From Reticulascus tulasneorum (lineage: Eukaryota > Ascomycota > Sordariomycetes > Glomerellales > Reticulascaceae): a stretch of DNA of 64,000 nucleotides. Positions 32,701 to 42,907 of this stretch are shown here, piece after piece; the stretch's first letter is position 1; every line of letters starts with the position of its first letter. Location of the stretch: contig LSAX01000001.1 of assembly GCA_001557505.1 (NCBI GenBank), forward strand, positions 1,054,001 to 1,118,000, in the 5' to 3' direction. The notes under the pieces were generated by a model that saw only the letters and a list, made by a program, of their open reading frames with translations, was not told the origin of the DNA and searched no databases. The position numbers and the translations under genes were made by a program.

Positions 32701-34129
32701 ATGCTCGTCAGGTCACGAAGCCTGAAACGGCTCACTCAGGTAGTCGCATTCGTCTTGCTCGGCCTGAACCTCGCCTTCTTCATCCTTCCGTATGACAACA
32801 CTATCGCACTAGCAATACGCTTCAACCTAGCCCGTCTGGGCAATGTGTTCCGCGGCAGCGGCTCGCGTAAAGATGCATGGCTGTACAGGCCTGCCAAGTA
32901 CCCGGTAGATCTGAAGACGGAAGTCGGGATGCTCATCAAGACAGGGTATGGCACGCGGCACCGTGTGGCGGCACAGCTGGAGGCGCTTGGTCTGTCGAGT
33001 GCGGATAAAGACTCATTTGTTGTGGTCGGCGATTGGACGCTGGTGAACCAGACAATGGATGGCATTGCTATCCACGACGCGGTGGGTGCTGTTATGCGTT
33101 TGAAGGAGATGTCGAGAGTACAGAATTCGCCCAAGTTCACGAAGTACGAATCGCTGGCTGAGGCGATTGAAGAGGGCCATGAGGAGAGGGCGATGCAGAT
33201 CGGAAAGAGTTACGGGTGGGAATTGGATGCATTGAAGGTGCGTGCCATCCTTCCTCCCCCTCTCAATGAAACTTGCCGTATTCACGGCAATCCTGAGTTT
33301 CTTCCTCTGCAGCGTTTCTAACAGTTCTTAGTTCATATGGGGCCTGGAACTCGCCTACAAATCTCTCCCCAAGAAGAAGTGGTACTTGATCATCGATGAT
33401 GACACGTATCTCATCCAGCCGAGTCTCAAGCTTCTCTTGACGCATTGGGATCCTTCTGTACCGCAATACATCGGGAATGCTGTCGGCGACTATAAGGGCC
33501 GTTTCGCTCACGGCGGTTCAGCTATCATCCTATCCCACGAAGCCGTGAAACTGCTGTTTGACAATCCCAAGATTGTCGCTGAAGCACACTATAGAGGTAT
33601 TGATGAGACATGGGGCGACAAACTGGTCGCCACGACGTTCCAGAAGATTGGGGTATACCTCGATGAGCGGTATAGCCACTTCTTCAACGGCGAGCCACCA
33701 GCCATCACGAGGCTTACGGCGGATCGGTTCTGCTCACCGTTGGTCTCATTTCATAGTATCAAGAAACCAGCCGAGATGCGGCAGATTGGAATTGCTTTCA
33801 AGAACGTTCCAAGGCCGATTTACTGGAGTCAACTGTGGGGCATCTATGGAGCGCCCGACCTGGAGGCGTTGCAGCAGAATCCGATACGCACGAACCAGGA
33901 TTTTGTGGGCAGGACGGATGAACACTCGCGGTCGTTTATCGATATTGAAAATGCAGAGGCATGTCTGAAAGAGTGCATCCGACAGGGAGACGAATGCCTA
34001 GCATGGACTTGGGTGAAGAAGACCAAGGATTGCCACACTAGCCCGTGGATGATCGTGGGAGAAAAGCCAGCAGGATGCTTCTCTGGTGTAAGTATCACAT
34101 CCCTGCAGAGGCTTGTAAAGAGCTGTTAG
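32701..34129 (+). CDS. glycosyltransferase family 31 (fringe-like) protein with a C-terminal PAN/Apple-like module
   Basis: Two exons, 32701..33237 and 33332..34129, encode 444 aa. It is a type II membrane protein with one N-terminal anchor (VVAFVLLGLNLAFFILPY, about residues 14-31), so it probably sits in the Golgi. The catalytic DDD metal-binding motif is at about residues 201-203 (WYLIIDDDTYL). It is followed by FAHGGSAIILSHEAV and a GIDETWGDKL segment, as in fungal GT31 proteins. After the catalytic domain, a cysteine-containing stretch (EACLKECIRQGDECLAWTW, then KDCHTSP and AGCFSG) looks like a PAN/Apple-type module. A strong GTAAGT donor at 34088 right after CFSG could splice the 3' end differently, so the last about 14 residues are uncertain. 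Sugar specificity is unknown. Confidence 0.82.
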
Positions 34130-34797
34130 AGGAATCGGGCGATATGTCAGGGCTGGCGTCATGATACCCTATTAATGTACTCAAGATGCTACGATATGTT
34201 GGAGTAGTTCGTTGTAGATATATTCTGTGCATTGCTGGTGGTGGAATCAGCAAGCATTCCACACACACATCAAATTTACATGTATTTAATCCGATACCAA
34301 GCCACATATCAAGACGACATGAAATGGAGCGCTGTGATGACAAGTTGAAGATACAAAGTCTACCAGCCACTGGGGTCTGAAAACCCCAGTCAATCGCAAG
34401 ACCGCGATGGTCGAACCAAGATTGGATCAATCTGATAGGATTTGGCGGGGAAATATGATGGGCACAGCACACGCAGCCTAAGGCTTGCCAAGCCTCACGT
34501 GGCACACATGACATCGTCCCAACAACCCCTGAAATGAAATGGTCGCGCGTATCAATGACGTCTCCGGGGCAGCTCGCCACATTTTCTCCTTGTCGAGCCA
34601 ACCTACCTATTCATCGACGTGGAACTTCCCTGCTTTCCCCCTTCCACTACCACTACGGCCCTTGGAAACCCTGCATTTTGTTTCAGTTCTGTCTTCTCGA
34701 CCTGCACCCCGCATCGCATCAAAAACTTTGCGACCTACCTTACCCTGAACAACGACACAAACGAAGAGTAGACGGGAACGGTACAACAACCAGAACA
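34130..34797. other. spacer upstream of the oxysterol-binding protein gene
   Basis: 3' flank of the GT31 gene and promoter/leader of the OSH gene. Pyrimidine-rich stretches lie near 34620-34680. No gene is recognised. Confidence 0.45.
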
Positions 34798-36155
34798 ATG
34801 TCTGGCGGCACGACTCATGCGCAAGCAAATTCCAGTAGCTGGACTTCATTTTTGAAGGTATGTGCATGCTCACTCCAAATCTCTCTTCCCCCGGCGCGGC
34901 TTTGGCTAACCTCTATCTAGTCAATTGCCTCGTTCAATGGCGACCTCTCCTCCCTTACCGCACCGCCCTTCATTCTCTCCAGCACGAGTTTGACCGAATT
35001 CTCTTCGTACTGGTGCGAGCACCCGTCCCTCTTCGTCGCTCCGGCCAAGGAGCCCGATCCCGCAAAGCGGGCGATGCTGGTCCTGAAATGGTTCCTTAGC
35101 ACCCTCAAACAACAATATGCGAGCCGAAGCGAGCAGTACGGCAATGAGAAGAAGCCCCTCAACCCATTTTTGGGAGAGCTTTTCCTTGGAAAATGGGAGG
35201 ACGAAGCAGGAGTAACTGAGCTGATCAGCGAGCAGGTTAGGTGAGTGCCGCAGCTTGGAGCCGCGGAACCGAATGAGTGCTGACAGAGCCTAGCCACCAT
35301 CCTCCAGCAACGGCATACTCGATCACGAACAGTGCCACTGGCGTGCATCTGGAGGGCTATAACGCCCAGAAGGCAACCTTCAAGAGCACAATCATCATCA
35401 AGCAAATCGGCCACGCCGTTCTGACCATCCCCGCACCGGATGGGAAGCCCGAAACCTACCTCATCACGCTACCGAATCTGCATATCGAAGGCCTCATCTT
35501 CGGCTCTCCCTTCATTGAGTTGGACAGTGCCTCCTACATTACCAGCTCGACAGGTTACACTGCAAAGATTGACTACAGCGGCAAGGGCTGGATTTCTGGC
35601 AAGAAGAACAGCGTAACCGCAAACCTGTATCCCACCGGCAAGGAGAAGGATGTGCTTTTCAACGTGACGGGCATATGGACCAAGAGCTTCGATATCCACT
35701 CCGGGCCGGCCAAGGCAAACAGCAAATCCAACCTAGTTGAGACGTACGATGCCGCTCATCAGCCTACAACGAAACTTACCGTCGCCCCTATCGAGAAGCA
35801 ATACCCGCTCGAATCCCGCCGTGCCTGGGCTCGTGTAGCCGCCGGCATCGCCAAGGGTGACTTGGACGTCGTGGGGCAAGAGAAGGGCAAGATCGAGCAC
35901 GCGCAACGCGACCTGCGCGCGAAAGAAAAATCCGAGGGTCGCGACTGGGAGCGGCGCTACTTCACTGCCGGAACTCCTCCGGATTCGGTGTTGCAGGCTC
36001 TGGGTCCCAACGTCGGACTTTCTGTGGACGGCGACGCGGATAAGACAGGAGGTGTGTGGAGATTCGATGTGAAGAAGGCAGATAAGGCAAGGAGTCAGCC
36101 GGCATTGAGCACTGAGGAATCTCAGAAGCTTGAGAAGGAAGCCTTGGGACAGTGA
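34798..36155 (+). CDS. oxysterol-binding protein, Kes1/Osh4 type
   Basis: Three exons, 34798..34857, 34921..35240 and 35294..36155, encode 413 aa. This is a short OSBP with only the lipid-binding (ORD) barrel and no PH or ankyrin domain, as in yeast Kes1/Osh4. The family signature EQVSHHPP is split by the second intron and restored exactly on joining, which fixes the splice. [15 protein letters not shown] and the N-terminal lid region ([20 protein letters not shown]) are also typical. The C-terminal half is Lys/Glu-rich. These proteins exchange sterol and PI4P between ER and trans-Golgi membranes. The gene is complete and lies in the housekeeping block. Confidence 0.92.
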
Positions 36156-36865
36156 ACGGGGGGCTGAGAAGCAAAAACGGTGCTAAAGTGATGCGTGTAG
36201 AACCAGCGTGTTGGCGCTTGGAGTTGGGTGAGGCATCCTTCAGTGAGATTACCTCCTTGAAGAACTCTGGAATCCGGGTTATCACCCCATCCCTCTGCTA
36301 TTTAGTACCGGGAGACACTATTATTATAATTGACTCGTGCATTTCAACGCAATTTATTGTCTTCGAGCATTCTCAACCCGCTCTATGAATATGCCTGAGT
36401 CTGGCCTATGAAAAAACCCCCCTATGTCCCAGCCGAGCCTCCTGCTCAATCATTCCTTTTTCCTTTGTCTGCAACTCTACTAATCTATGCAAGAAATCTG
36501 CATGAACACGTATGCTTTAACCAATTGAGACCGGCGAGGAAACCACACTTGCCCCCCCCCCCCGTGCCATTTCGAATGCAGAGAAAGGAAAAAAACATAA
36601 ATCATGTATGCCTGTCCAAAAACAATGCACGATCCAAGCCAGGATCCAATGAAACAAGGCGCCGATCAATGCTTTTTGGTGGGGATGAAGAAACCGATGC
36701 AGATAACGTAAATCAAAAATAGGTTCTCACGAAGATGTGTCTGGGACCGTGTGGTTGTGGTTGAGATATGTGTTTGCGTTTGTACATCCAGTGTCTTAAT
36801 GTGCCCTTGAGAAGTTGCGTTTGTAATGCCGCCAGGGTGATGAATGGAAGATGGTCGCTGCCACC
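36156..36865. other. convergent spacer with a poly-C tract
   Basis: 3' flanks of the OSH gene (plus) and ubiquitin-protease gene (minus). A run of 12 C at 36552-36563 is present. No gene is recognised. Confidence 0.5.
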
Positions 36866-38884
36866 CTACGATGCATTGTCCTTCTCTAATTCGTAGAATA
36901 ATAAGTAGACCTCGCGCTGCATGCCGAGGACCTCGGGGGTCTTGGCCTCTCTGATTTTCTCGTCGCTGATGCGCCACCAGCGGTCGTTCGGCTTGCGCTT
37001 CTTGTGCCTGTGCTGAGCGACATTTGGGTGGACGGGTGGCTTCGGGCCACCCTCAAGAGCGGCCCCATTGGAGTTCTTCGATAGCGAGATCTTGGACAGC
37101 GTGGACCGTGCCGATGCAGCAACGGATCTTATGCTCGAGGTCTCAGCGTCCCTTTCCCGCGGTGCCGATGTTGGACTCAGTCGCTTGTGTAGAGATCTGG
37201 TTGTGTGGGACCCACGAGAATCCGAGGATTGCTGAGAATCAAGTGAAGGCGTGGACGAGTTTGTGGCCGAAGACGGTGTGAGTAGATCAGGGGTCGATAC
37301 CATCGGGCTATCCCCTCTCGCAATCGCACCCATTTGCGGCGTGGAGCTGGGACTAGCAGTCTTGCTGTAGATGCCGGAGGGTTGGAACGTATTCGGATTA
37401 GAATAAGGTGGGTAGATGTTCTGCCGCCGGAAGGATTCGTAATGTCCGCTGTGGTGGCTGCCCTTATGCGTTACCAAGCCCAGCAGCTTATACATCCTCC
37501 TATCTTGCAGTCCCCCCAATGCTAGCCGCTCCGGGAAGGCCACCTTAGCGGAGTTCTTCGTCGACATGCTAGAATCGTAAATTGACCGCGAGAGATGGAT
37601 GGCAAGGACCTTTGGGAAGCTTGTAATTCGCGTCGACCGAGCGATTCGGCGTTTCGGGGCGTAGCGCACATCTGGCAAAGAAACACCTTCTGGCGTGTTT
37701 TCTGGATCGATGTCAATGGCCTCTTGCAACTTCAGCAAGTCTTCTGTCGTGCGCGCCTTGTATGTTTCAGACGTCGATTTGGTCAGATCCTTCTCGAGAA
37801 CTTCCTTCGCGTGGATCAATCTGCATCTCTCGCATTTGAAGTCGTCGATATACTCCGTCTTGAAGATCTCGTCAAAACAGGAGTTTAATGTTGTCGAGGT
37901 GACTTGCGGGACATTTAGTGTCAGCATATAGAAGTCTTCCTCCTTCGGCTTAGTTTCGTATCCGCACGTCTGGCATTGGGACTGAGATTCGTATTTGCCT
38001 TCCATTGGGAAGCCTTCATACTCATCATTGGCCGCTGTGATGCCATTTTCAGCCGTGGTGTGAATCGTCGGTATTGTCGAAGCTTGGGCTGTCGTAGCCT
38101 CGTCGCTCGTCCCATTGGTGATGGCGAGACCTTCAAGCTTCTCTTGTACAGCTTGACCATCCACGGACTGCGAGTCCCGCACAATTGCTTGTGGGGGCGC
38201 ATTCCTTGCATGTGCCCTGGCTCGCGCGCCTGCGTGGTACTCCTCTTTCAGTCTCTCAGCCACTATCTGGAGAAACTCTTGCGCATCTTGCTGCTGGCGA
38301 CTAATGCGCTGCCGGAACGCTTGTTCCAGCGCCCTGACAAATTCAATCGCAGATATCGATTTCTTGTATATCGGTCGCTCGTTCAACGAGTCCAGCATCT
38401 CCTTCAGGCCTTGCGTCACCAGACCTTTCTGCATGCCCTCGATTTTCCATGTCGGGTATGATTTCCCGGGGGGTTGGATCAACTGCGCATACACATCTGG
38501 ATCTTCGATGTTCCGCCGATGGGTTTCTCTAATCAGGTATACTCGAAGCTCGCCCAGCCCAGCGAGTGCCTGGAGCGTGGAGTTGATGAAGCAATCATTT
38601 GCAGAGTTGCGCAAACCAACCACGCCTTTACGTCGGGAAGAGGAAGAACTCGATTCGTCGATGGCAAATGTCGGGGCAAAAACATAGACGAGGGCTATGG
38701 CTGCCAGCGAGGCGCCTGCCGCGTAGGATACGACAGTCAGAGACTTGTCTGGCATACTGGGAGTGGCCGTTCGGGCTCGGGTTTGTCGGAACTTGGGATG
38801 AAGTTTGGATTGGAGATAGGCGATGGGTCCTCCTTGACTACCCTCGGTCTCAAGTACAGCACTTTCATAATGATCCAAGAACAA
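36866..38884 (-). CDS. membrane-anchored ubiquitin carboxyl-terminal hydrolase (USP family, Ubp1/Ubp16-like)
   Basis: Single exon, 672 aa. A hydrophobic segment at about 50-72 (VVSYAAGASLAAIALVYVF) anchors the protein, followed by a Ser tract and the catalytic domain. The Cys box reads GLRNSANDCFINSTLQAL, with the nucleophile at Cys98. Two CxxC pairs (CQTCGYETK and CERCRL) make the USP zinc ribbon. The His box is HKGSHHSGHYESF near residue 475, and the terminal RWWRISDEKIREA supplies the third catalytic residue. A Ser/Thr-rich low-complexity insertion of about 120 residues separates the last two. USPs remove ubiquitin from proteins. The anchor matches Ubp1- or Ubp16-type enzymes of ER or mitochondrial membranes. 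An internal Met44 is an alternative start. Confidence 0.88.
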   Translation of the reverse strand: MFLDHYESAVLETEGSQGGPIAYLQSKLHPKFRQTRARTATPSMPDKSLTVVSYAAGASLAAIALVYVFAPTFAIDESSSSSSRRKGVVGLRNSANDCFINSTLQALAGLGELRVYLIRETHRRNIEDPDVYAQLIQPPGKSYPTWKIEGMQKGLVTQGLKEMLDSLNERPIYKKSISAIEFVRALEQAFRQRISRQQQDAQEFLQIVAERLKEEYHAGARARAHARNAPPQAIVRDSQSVDGQAVQEKLEGLAITNGTSDEATTAQASTIPTIHTTAENGITAANDEYEGFPMEGKYESQSQCQTCGYETKPKEEDFYMLTLNVPQVTSTTLNSCFDEIFKTEYIDDFKCERCRLIHAKEVLEKDLTKSTSETYKARTTEDLLKLQEAIDIDPENTPEGVSLPDVRYAPKRRIARSTRITSFPKVLAIHLSRSIYDSSMSTKNSAKVAFPERLALGGLQDRRMYKLLGLVTHKGSHHSGHYESFRRQNIYPPYSNPNTFQPSGIYSKTASPSSTPQMGAIARGDSPMVSTPDLLTPSSATNSSTPSLDSQQSSDSRGSHTTRSLHKRLSPTSAPRERDAETSSIRSVAASARSTLSKISLSKNSNGAALEGGPKPPVHPNVAQHRHKKRKPNDRWWRISDEKIREAKTPEVLGMQREVYLLFYELEKDNAS

Positions 38885-39806
38885 GATAGTGATTGAGGAT
38901 TAGGGGCGACATCATGGTAGCAATAAAATGAATTCGATCGGTTGGAAAATTCGTATAGTGAGAAACGTTTAAAATGCAACGACTATGACACTTTTATCCC
39001 CAGACAGGCATCCGTTAAAGAGAAGGGTGGAGCGACCCCAGTTCAGGCAGGTCCTTTCTTGATGGTGTCAAGCGCCGCTCGGATTTTGGGGTAACCACAT
39101 TGTGGCGCTCGGCCGTTTCGGCCTGGCGTTGATCCGACACAGGTAATCTTGGTTCGTACACAATGAACGTTAGTTACCAGGGACGTTCACAGGTACCTTC
39201 ACCAATCCAACGACGTGGGCTTGTGATACCAGGTATTGCTCTCTGGAACGTGAATATCTGCAAAACTGCAAAAGATGGTTGCGAATCGGTTCACACCCTG
39301 TAACGTGGGGTCAAGTCAGACTCCTGCTTTCTTGAGGCTTGTCCGGGCTAAGATATGCACCTCGGTAGCTTTCCATTTGTCATGTACTTCGTACAGAGAG
39401 GAGTAAAATGGTGGGGGTCGTCAGCCATCTCCATCACAACCTCTATAACCCGGGCTCCATTCGAGCAGAATTTTGGGCAGTTGAGAAACCGATGGCATGC
39501 TGATGGTGGCCGGAGTTGCTGCGCGGTACAAACCTCTTTGCGCATTGCATTGCTGAATGGGAATCAACTGTTTGATTCGACTCAAACAGCATGGGACCTG
39601 CAGTCCAAACAAAAAGCTGCCATTGGGGAGTTTATAGTCACGTGACTAGGTCTTCCCGGCCAAGTGAAGAGTTTGAAGTGTGATTTTGCACGTGACTCGC
39701 TCCATCTTACCCCACGCGCACAACTAAACACCATCGTCAAAAAATACTCAACTCGACGAGATCACCGGAAATCTATACACAGAGCCATCCGAACGGAATC
39801 GCGACA
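38885..39806. other. divergent spacer (ubiquitin protease / eL42 promoters)
   Basis: Short frames on both strands have no domain. Promoters of the two divergent genes are expected here. The eL42 leader is near 39720-39806. Confidence 0.45.
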
Positions 39807-41008
39807 ATGGTCAACATCCCCAAGACAAGGCGCACAGTATGTTTCTTTCGCTGCAAACCATAGAACTCTCTGACCGCGAATAGTACTGTGCTGGCCGCAC
39901 CTGCAACAAGCATCAATTGCACAAAGTTACCCAGTATAGTAAGTTCGCCTACTGCCATCTTTCTAACTTCCCCTGGGGGGTGTTTTTGAATAGAGACGTG
40001 CCTCACAAGGGCCTCTCTTCAAATACAGCTCAGCCTTGCGATTTGGAGGACGATGCTGACTGGGAGATAACAGAGGCGGGAAAGGCTTCACCCTTCGCTC
40101 AGGGTAAACGCCGTTACGATCGGTATGTAACACATTCAAATTCTCGTCACCTACACGCCCGCGATCACACGTTTCTGGAGATTTGGGACATTGTATCTGG
40201 AGGTGGAGGGGGAAGCAATCTGGGCCAGCACGTATCGGCAATCTCTTGATGAAGTCAACACGAGCATACGACTGTCTCCTTCGCACCATCGGCACACTGG
40301 GTGGATATTCGGTCATGCTTGGGAACGGAATCAGGGCATCCTCGTCATACATCATATGCATGCCAATCGCTCTGTGTGCTGGCCAGGTTCGAAATTATTG
40401 ATCAGGGTTTGGCCATTGCGACCAGTTACGTGTGTGCCGAACGAGAATCGAACGAACGCATCATTTGCCCCCCTGGAGATCCTCCCGACAATTTTCTTTC
40501 CTCTACACCATCTACAGCCCGAAAACTTCTGCCTAGCATGTCAAACTAACTATTCGAATAGAAAGCAAAGCGGATTCGGCGGTAAATCTCCCTTTCACCT
40601 GAGTTTCTTGGCATCTTCAGCGGGCACTTCCAAACCTACCTGCATCGGCTGGGGCTTGATCTTGGTTTTGACCGGTTGATTCTGGGGATTGGGAGCCACA
40701 ACTTCTCCGCTCGTTACTGATATGTCGCAGGTCAAACCAAGCCCGTTTTCCACAAGAAAGCCAAGACCACCAAGAAAATCGTCCGTAAGTTGGGTAGTCT
40801 TCTCCACAGCTTCTAACATCGGCTTACACCACCATTAGTGAGACTAGAATGCTCCGTCTGCAAAGCGAAGAAGCAGCTGCCGCTGAAGCGGTGCAAGCAC
40901 TTCGAGCTTGGGTAAGCCGACTACTCTTTCTTTACATGAGAAAGGGGACATCACTAACACTGTTGCAGTGGTGACAAGAAAACCAAGGGTGCCGCCCTTG
41001 TCTTTTAA
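39807..41008 (+). CDS. rpl44: 60S ribosomal protein eL42 (L44/L36a)
   Basis: Seven small exons join in frame: 39807..39836, 39884..39938, 40074..40122, 40562..40581, 40731..40784, 40839..40911 and 40969..41008, for 106 aa. The sequence is unmistakable: [64 protein letters not shown]. Two zinc-binding Cys pairs are present. Intron density is high, as in many fungal ribosomal protein genes. Intron 3 is long (439 nt) and exon 4 only 20 nt, so automated prediction could easily miss it. Residue 56 is Pro; in yeasts a Pro-to-Gln change at this position gives cycloheximide resistance, so this copy predicts a sensitive ribosome. The protein lies at the E site of the large subunit. Confidence 0.95.
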
Positions 41009-41890
41009 ATTTGCATTCTACTCGCCTACGGAGGATATCTGGACCATCGGGACAATTGTGTCAACATGAAGGGACCATGCATTAGGGGTGACGGGAGACC
41101 GGGAGTTGCAGGTTACGTTTGTGGACAAGAGGAACTCGGCAGCAGAGATTCTTCCCAGGAAGCACAATACCACCGAAAGTCGGCGTTTTGCCTACGCTAA
41201 AACCTTCAATCGATGTCATCCAATCGTCCCGTCCAAGAACTTTTACTCGATGCCATTGTGGTTCAAGACTGGCCCTTGCAGCCACAAAGCTACCGGTATT
41301 CGCGAGCTTCACATCCACGCTTAGTAGGAATGAACACCACGCTAAGATCAGTGCTCGAAACCCTGCAATCTTCGTTCGTGGTATTTAGTGCAGTGATCCG
41401 CCGGCTGCGGCAGCGTCAGCTCGCGTATGCCTGGGATTGACTGGAAAGATTTGCACCATGTCGTTATTTTCCAAGTGAAACGTTCGAAATGTTGTTGTAA
41501 GGTACTGATGCTGTGTTACCGTGACTGCCTTGCTGTATTTCTTGCTTGTTGTCGTGATGTGGCATCGGGTTTTCGCTTCCTGATATTATCAATTCTCCAC
41601 TGTAATCAACAATGTCACCCGGAGGTCGTTAAAGCCTGAAACTTGCAGCTTAGTCGTGGGTGATGTATTTCTTCTATCGAGTCTCAAAGTGCATCCCACT
41701 ACTTAGTAACCTTTATCGCCAATGCTTGCGAGGAAAGCTGTTCAGAATGAAGATTCCTTATGGATTCTCTAAGCCCAAAGAACGTGTTCTAGAGGATAAT
41801 TGTACAGAATGGGTATCACGATTTCTACGTATCAACATGGATTGTGCGTTCTAGCTCGTTGGAGCGATTCTCATAGGAGACTCTACTCCC
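41009..41890. other. convergent spacer
   Basis: 3' flanks of eL42 (plus) and the F-box-like gene (minus). Short plus-strand frames are not convincing. Confidence 0.45.
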
Positions 41891-42907
41891 TCAATCCGCG
41901 TCTTCTACAACGAACGGGTTACCCGTGGCTGGAGGGAGGGCTTCAACCAGGCGTCCCTCCCACTCCCAAAGGCCACCGTTCAACGCCGCGGTCCTGATCC
42001 AATCGCTGCACAGAGAGGTTGGATCCTCGTCGCCGTAGAAAGACGTCGGAACGTTGTAGACCACGACACTCATGACCTCCTTTGGGTCGTACTCGGCCCA
42101 CCGCGTTGTCTGGACTACATCAAGATCACGCTCCACATCCGCCAACACGATCTTAATCTTGCGCGCCAAATTTCTGTCATCCTTATGCAGCTTATGGAAG
42201 TATTCGTCTTTGATGTTTACCAGCCGTAAGTTCTTGCCCCGCGCGAGAATAACGGTATCTAGCTTTGGCAGCGTCGCAATGTCCCACCACAGCCAATGGC
42301 TTTCCAACGGAACGTGGAAGAGCACGATGCGGCGGAGATCACGCCAGGTATACCATATATCCGTGGGGTCATCGAACAAGCTCAGGGCGGGGTAGTCGCG
42401 CAGGCAGACGAATTCCTCAAGTTTCGTGAGGCGGGCAAAGCCGTCGCGCAGGGTTCGTCGCACGTCTAGATGATCGTCGAGAGGATCGACGCTTTGGAAG
42501 GGTATATCCACGATCAGGCTCCGCAGACTCTCGCAGACTTCGCAGAAGAGCTCGCGCACCCACAATGCCAGTGCTTTGTCGTCGATCGACTTTCCGAAGG
42601 GGCTCAGGTACAGGGATGTGATGTTCTTGAGTGAGAAGACTGGTGGAAGGGACCCCCGTGGGTGGCTGAAGCATTGAAGCAATAGAGCTAGACGGAATGG
42701 CTTATCAAGGTACATGCATCGCTGGCGCAGATGTCGCGTTGCGAGTTCGTAGGTAGCTCGGGAGACACGCGTGAAAGCTACGAGGGCCTTTGTTGTGCTA
42801 TGGGATGGTGGGAGTATTGTATTGGAGCGGGTGGGGAGGAGGCTATCGATGATGTGTAGGATTAGTTCTGTTGGAAGCCTTTGGCATTGAGCCTCGATAG
42901 GATCCAT
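41891..42907 (-). CDS. F-box-like protein
   Basis: Single exon, 338 aa. The N-terminus (QRLPTELILHIIDSLLPT) matches the first helix of fungal F-box domains. It is followed by LVAFTRVSRATYELATRHL, the typical second half. The remainder lacks obvious leucine-rich repeats but has regularly spaced hydrophobic segments (LRSLIVDIPF, LRRIVLFHVP, LDTVILARG) that could form a degenerate repeat fold for substrate binding. F-box proteins couple substrates to SCF ubiquitin ligases through Skp1. The target is unknown. No signal peptide or membrane segment is seen. The gene is intact and close to a ubiquitin protease, but this is probably coincidental. Confidence 0.75.
   Translation of the reverse strand: MDPIEAQCQRLPTELILHIIDSLLPTRSNTILPPSHSTTKALVAFTRVSRATYELATRHLRQRCMYLDKPFRLALLLQCFSHPRGSLPPVFSLKNITSLYLSPFGKSIDDKALALWVRELFCEVCESLRSLIVDIPFQSVDPLDDHLDVRRTLRDGFARLTKLEEFVCLRDYPALSLFDDPTDIWYTWRDLRRIVLFHVPLESHWLWWDIATLPKLDTVILARGKNLRLVNIKDEYFHKLHKDDRNLARKIKIVLADVERDLDVVQTTRWAEYDPKEVMSVVVYNVPTSFYGDEDPTSLCSDWIRTAALNGGLWEWEGRLVEALPPATGNPFVVEDAD

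Noticed and set aside
40123..40561. snoRNA inside the long third intron of eL42
   Set aside because: A box C-like TTGATGA is present, but no box D (CTGA) or terminal stem was found.
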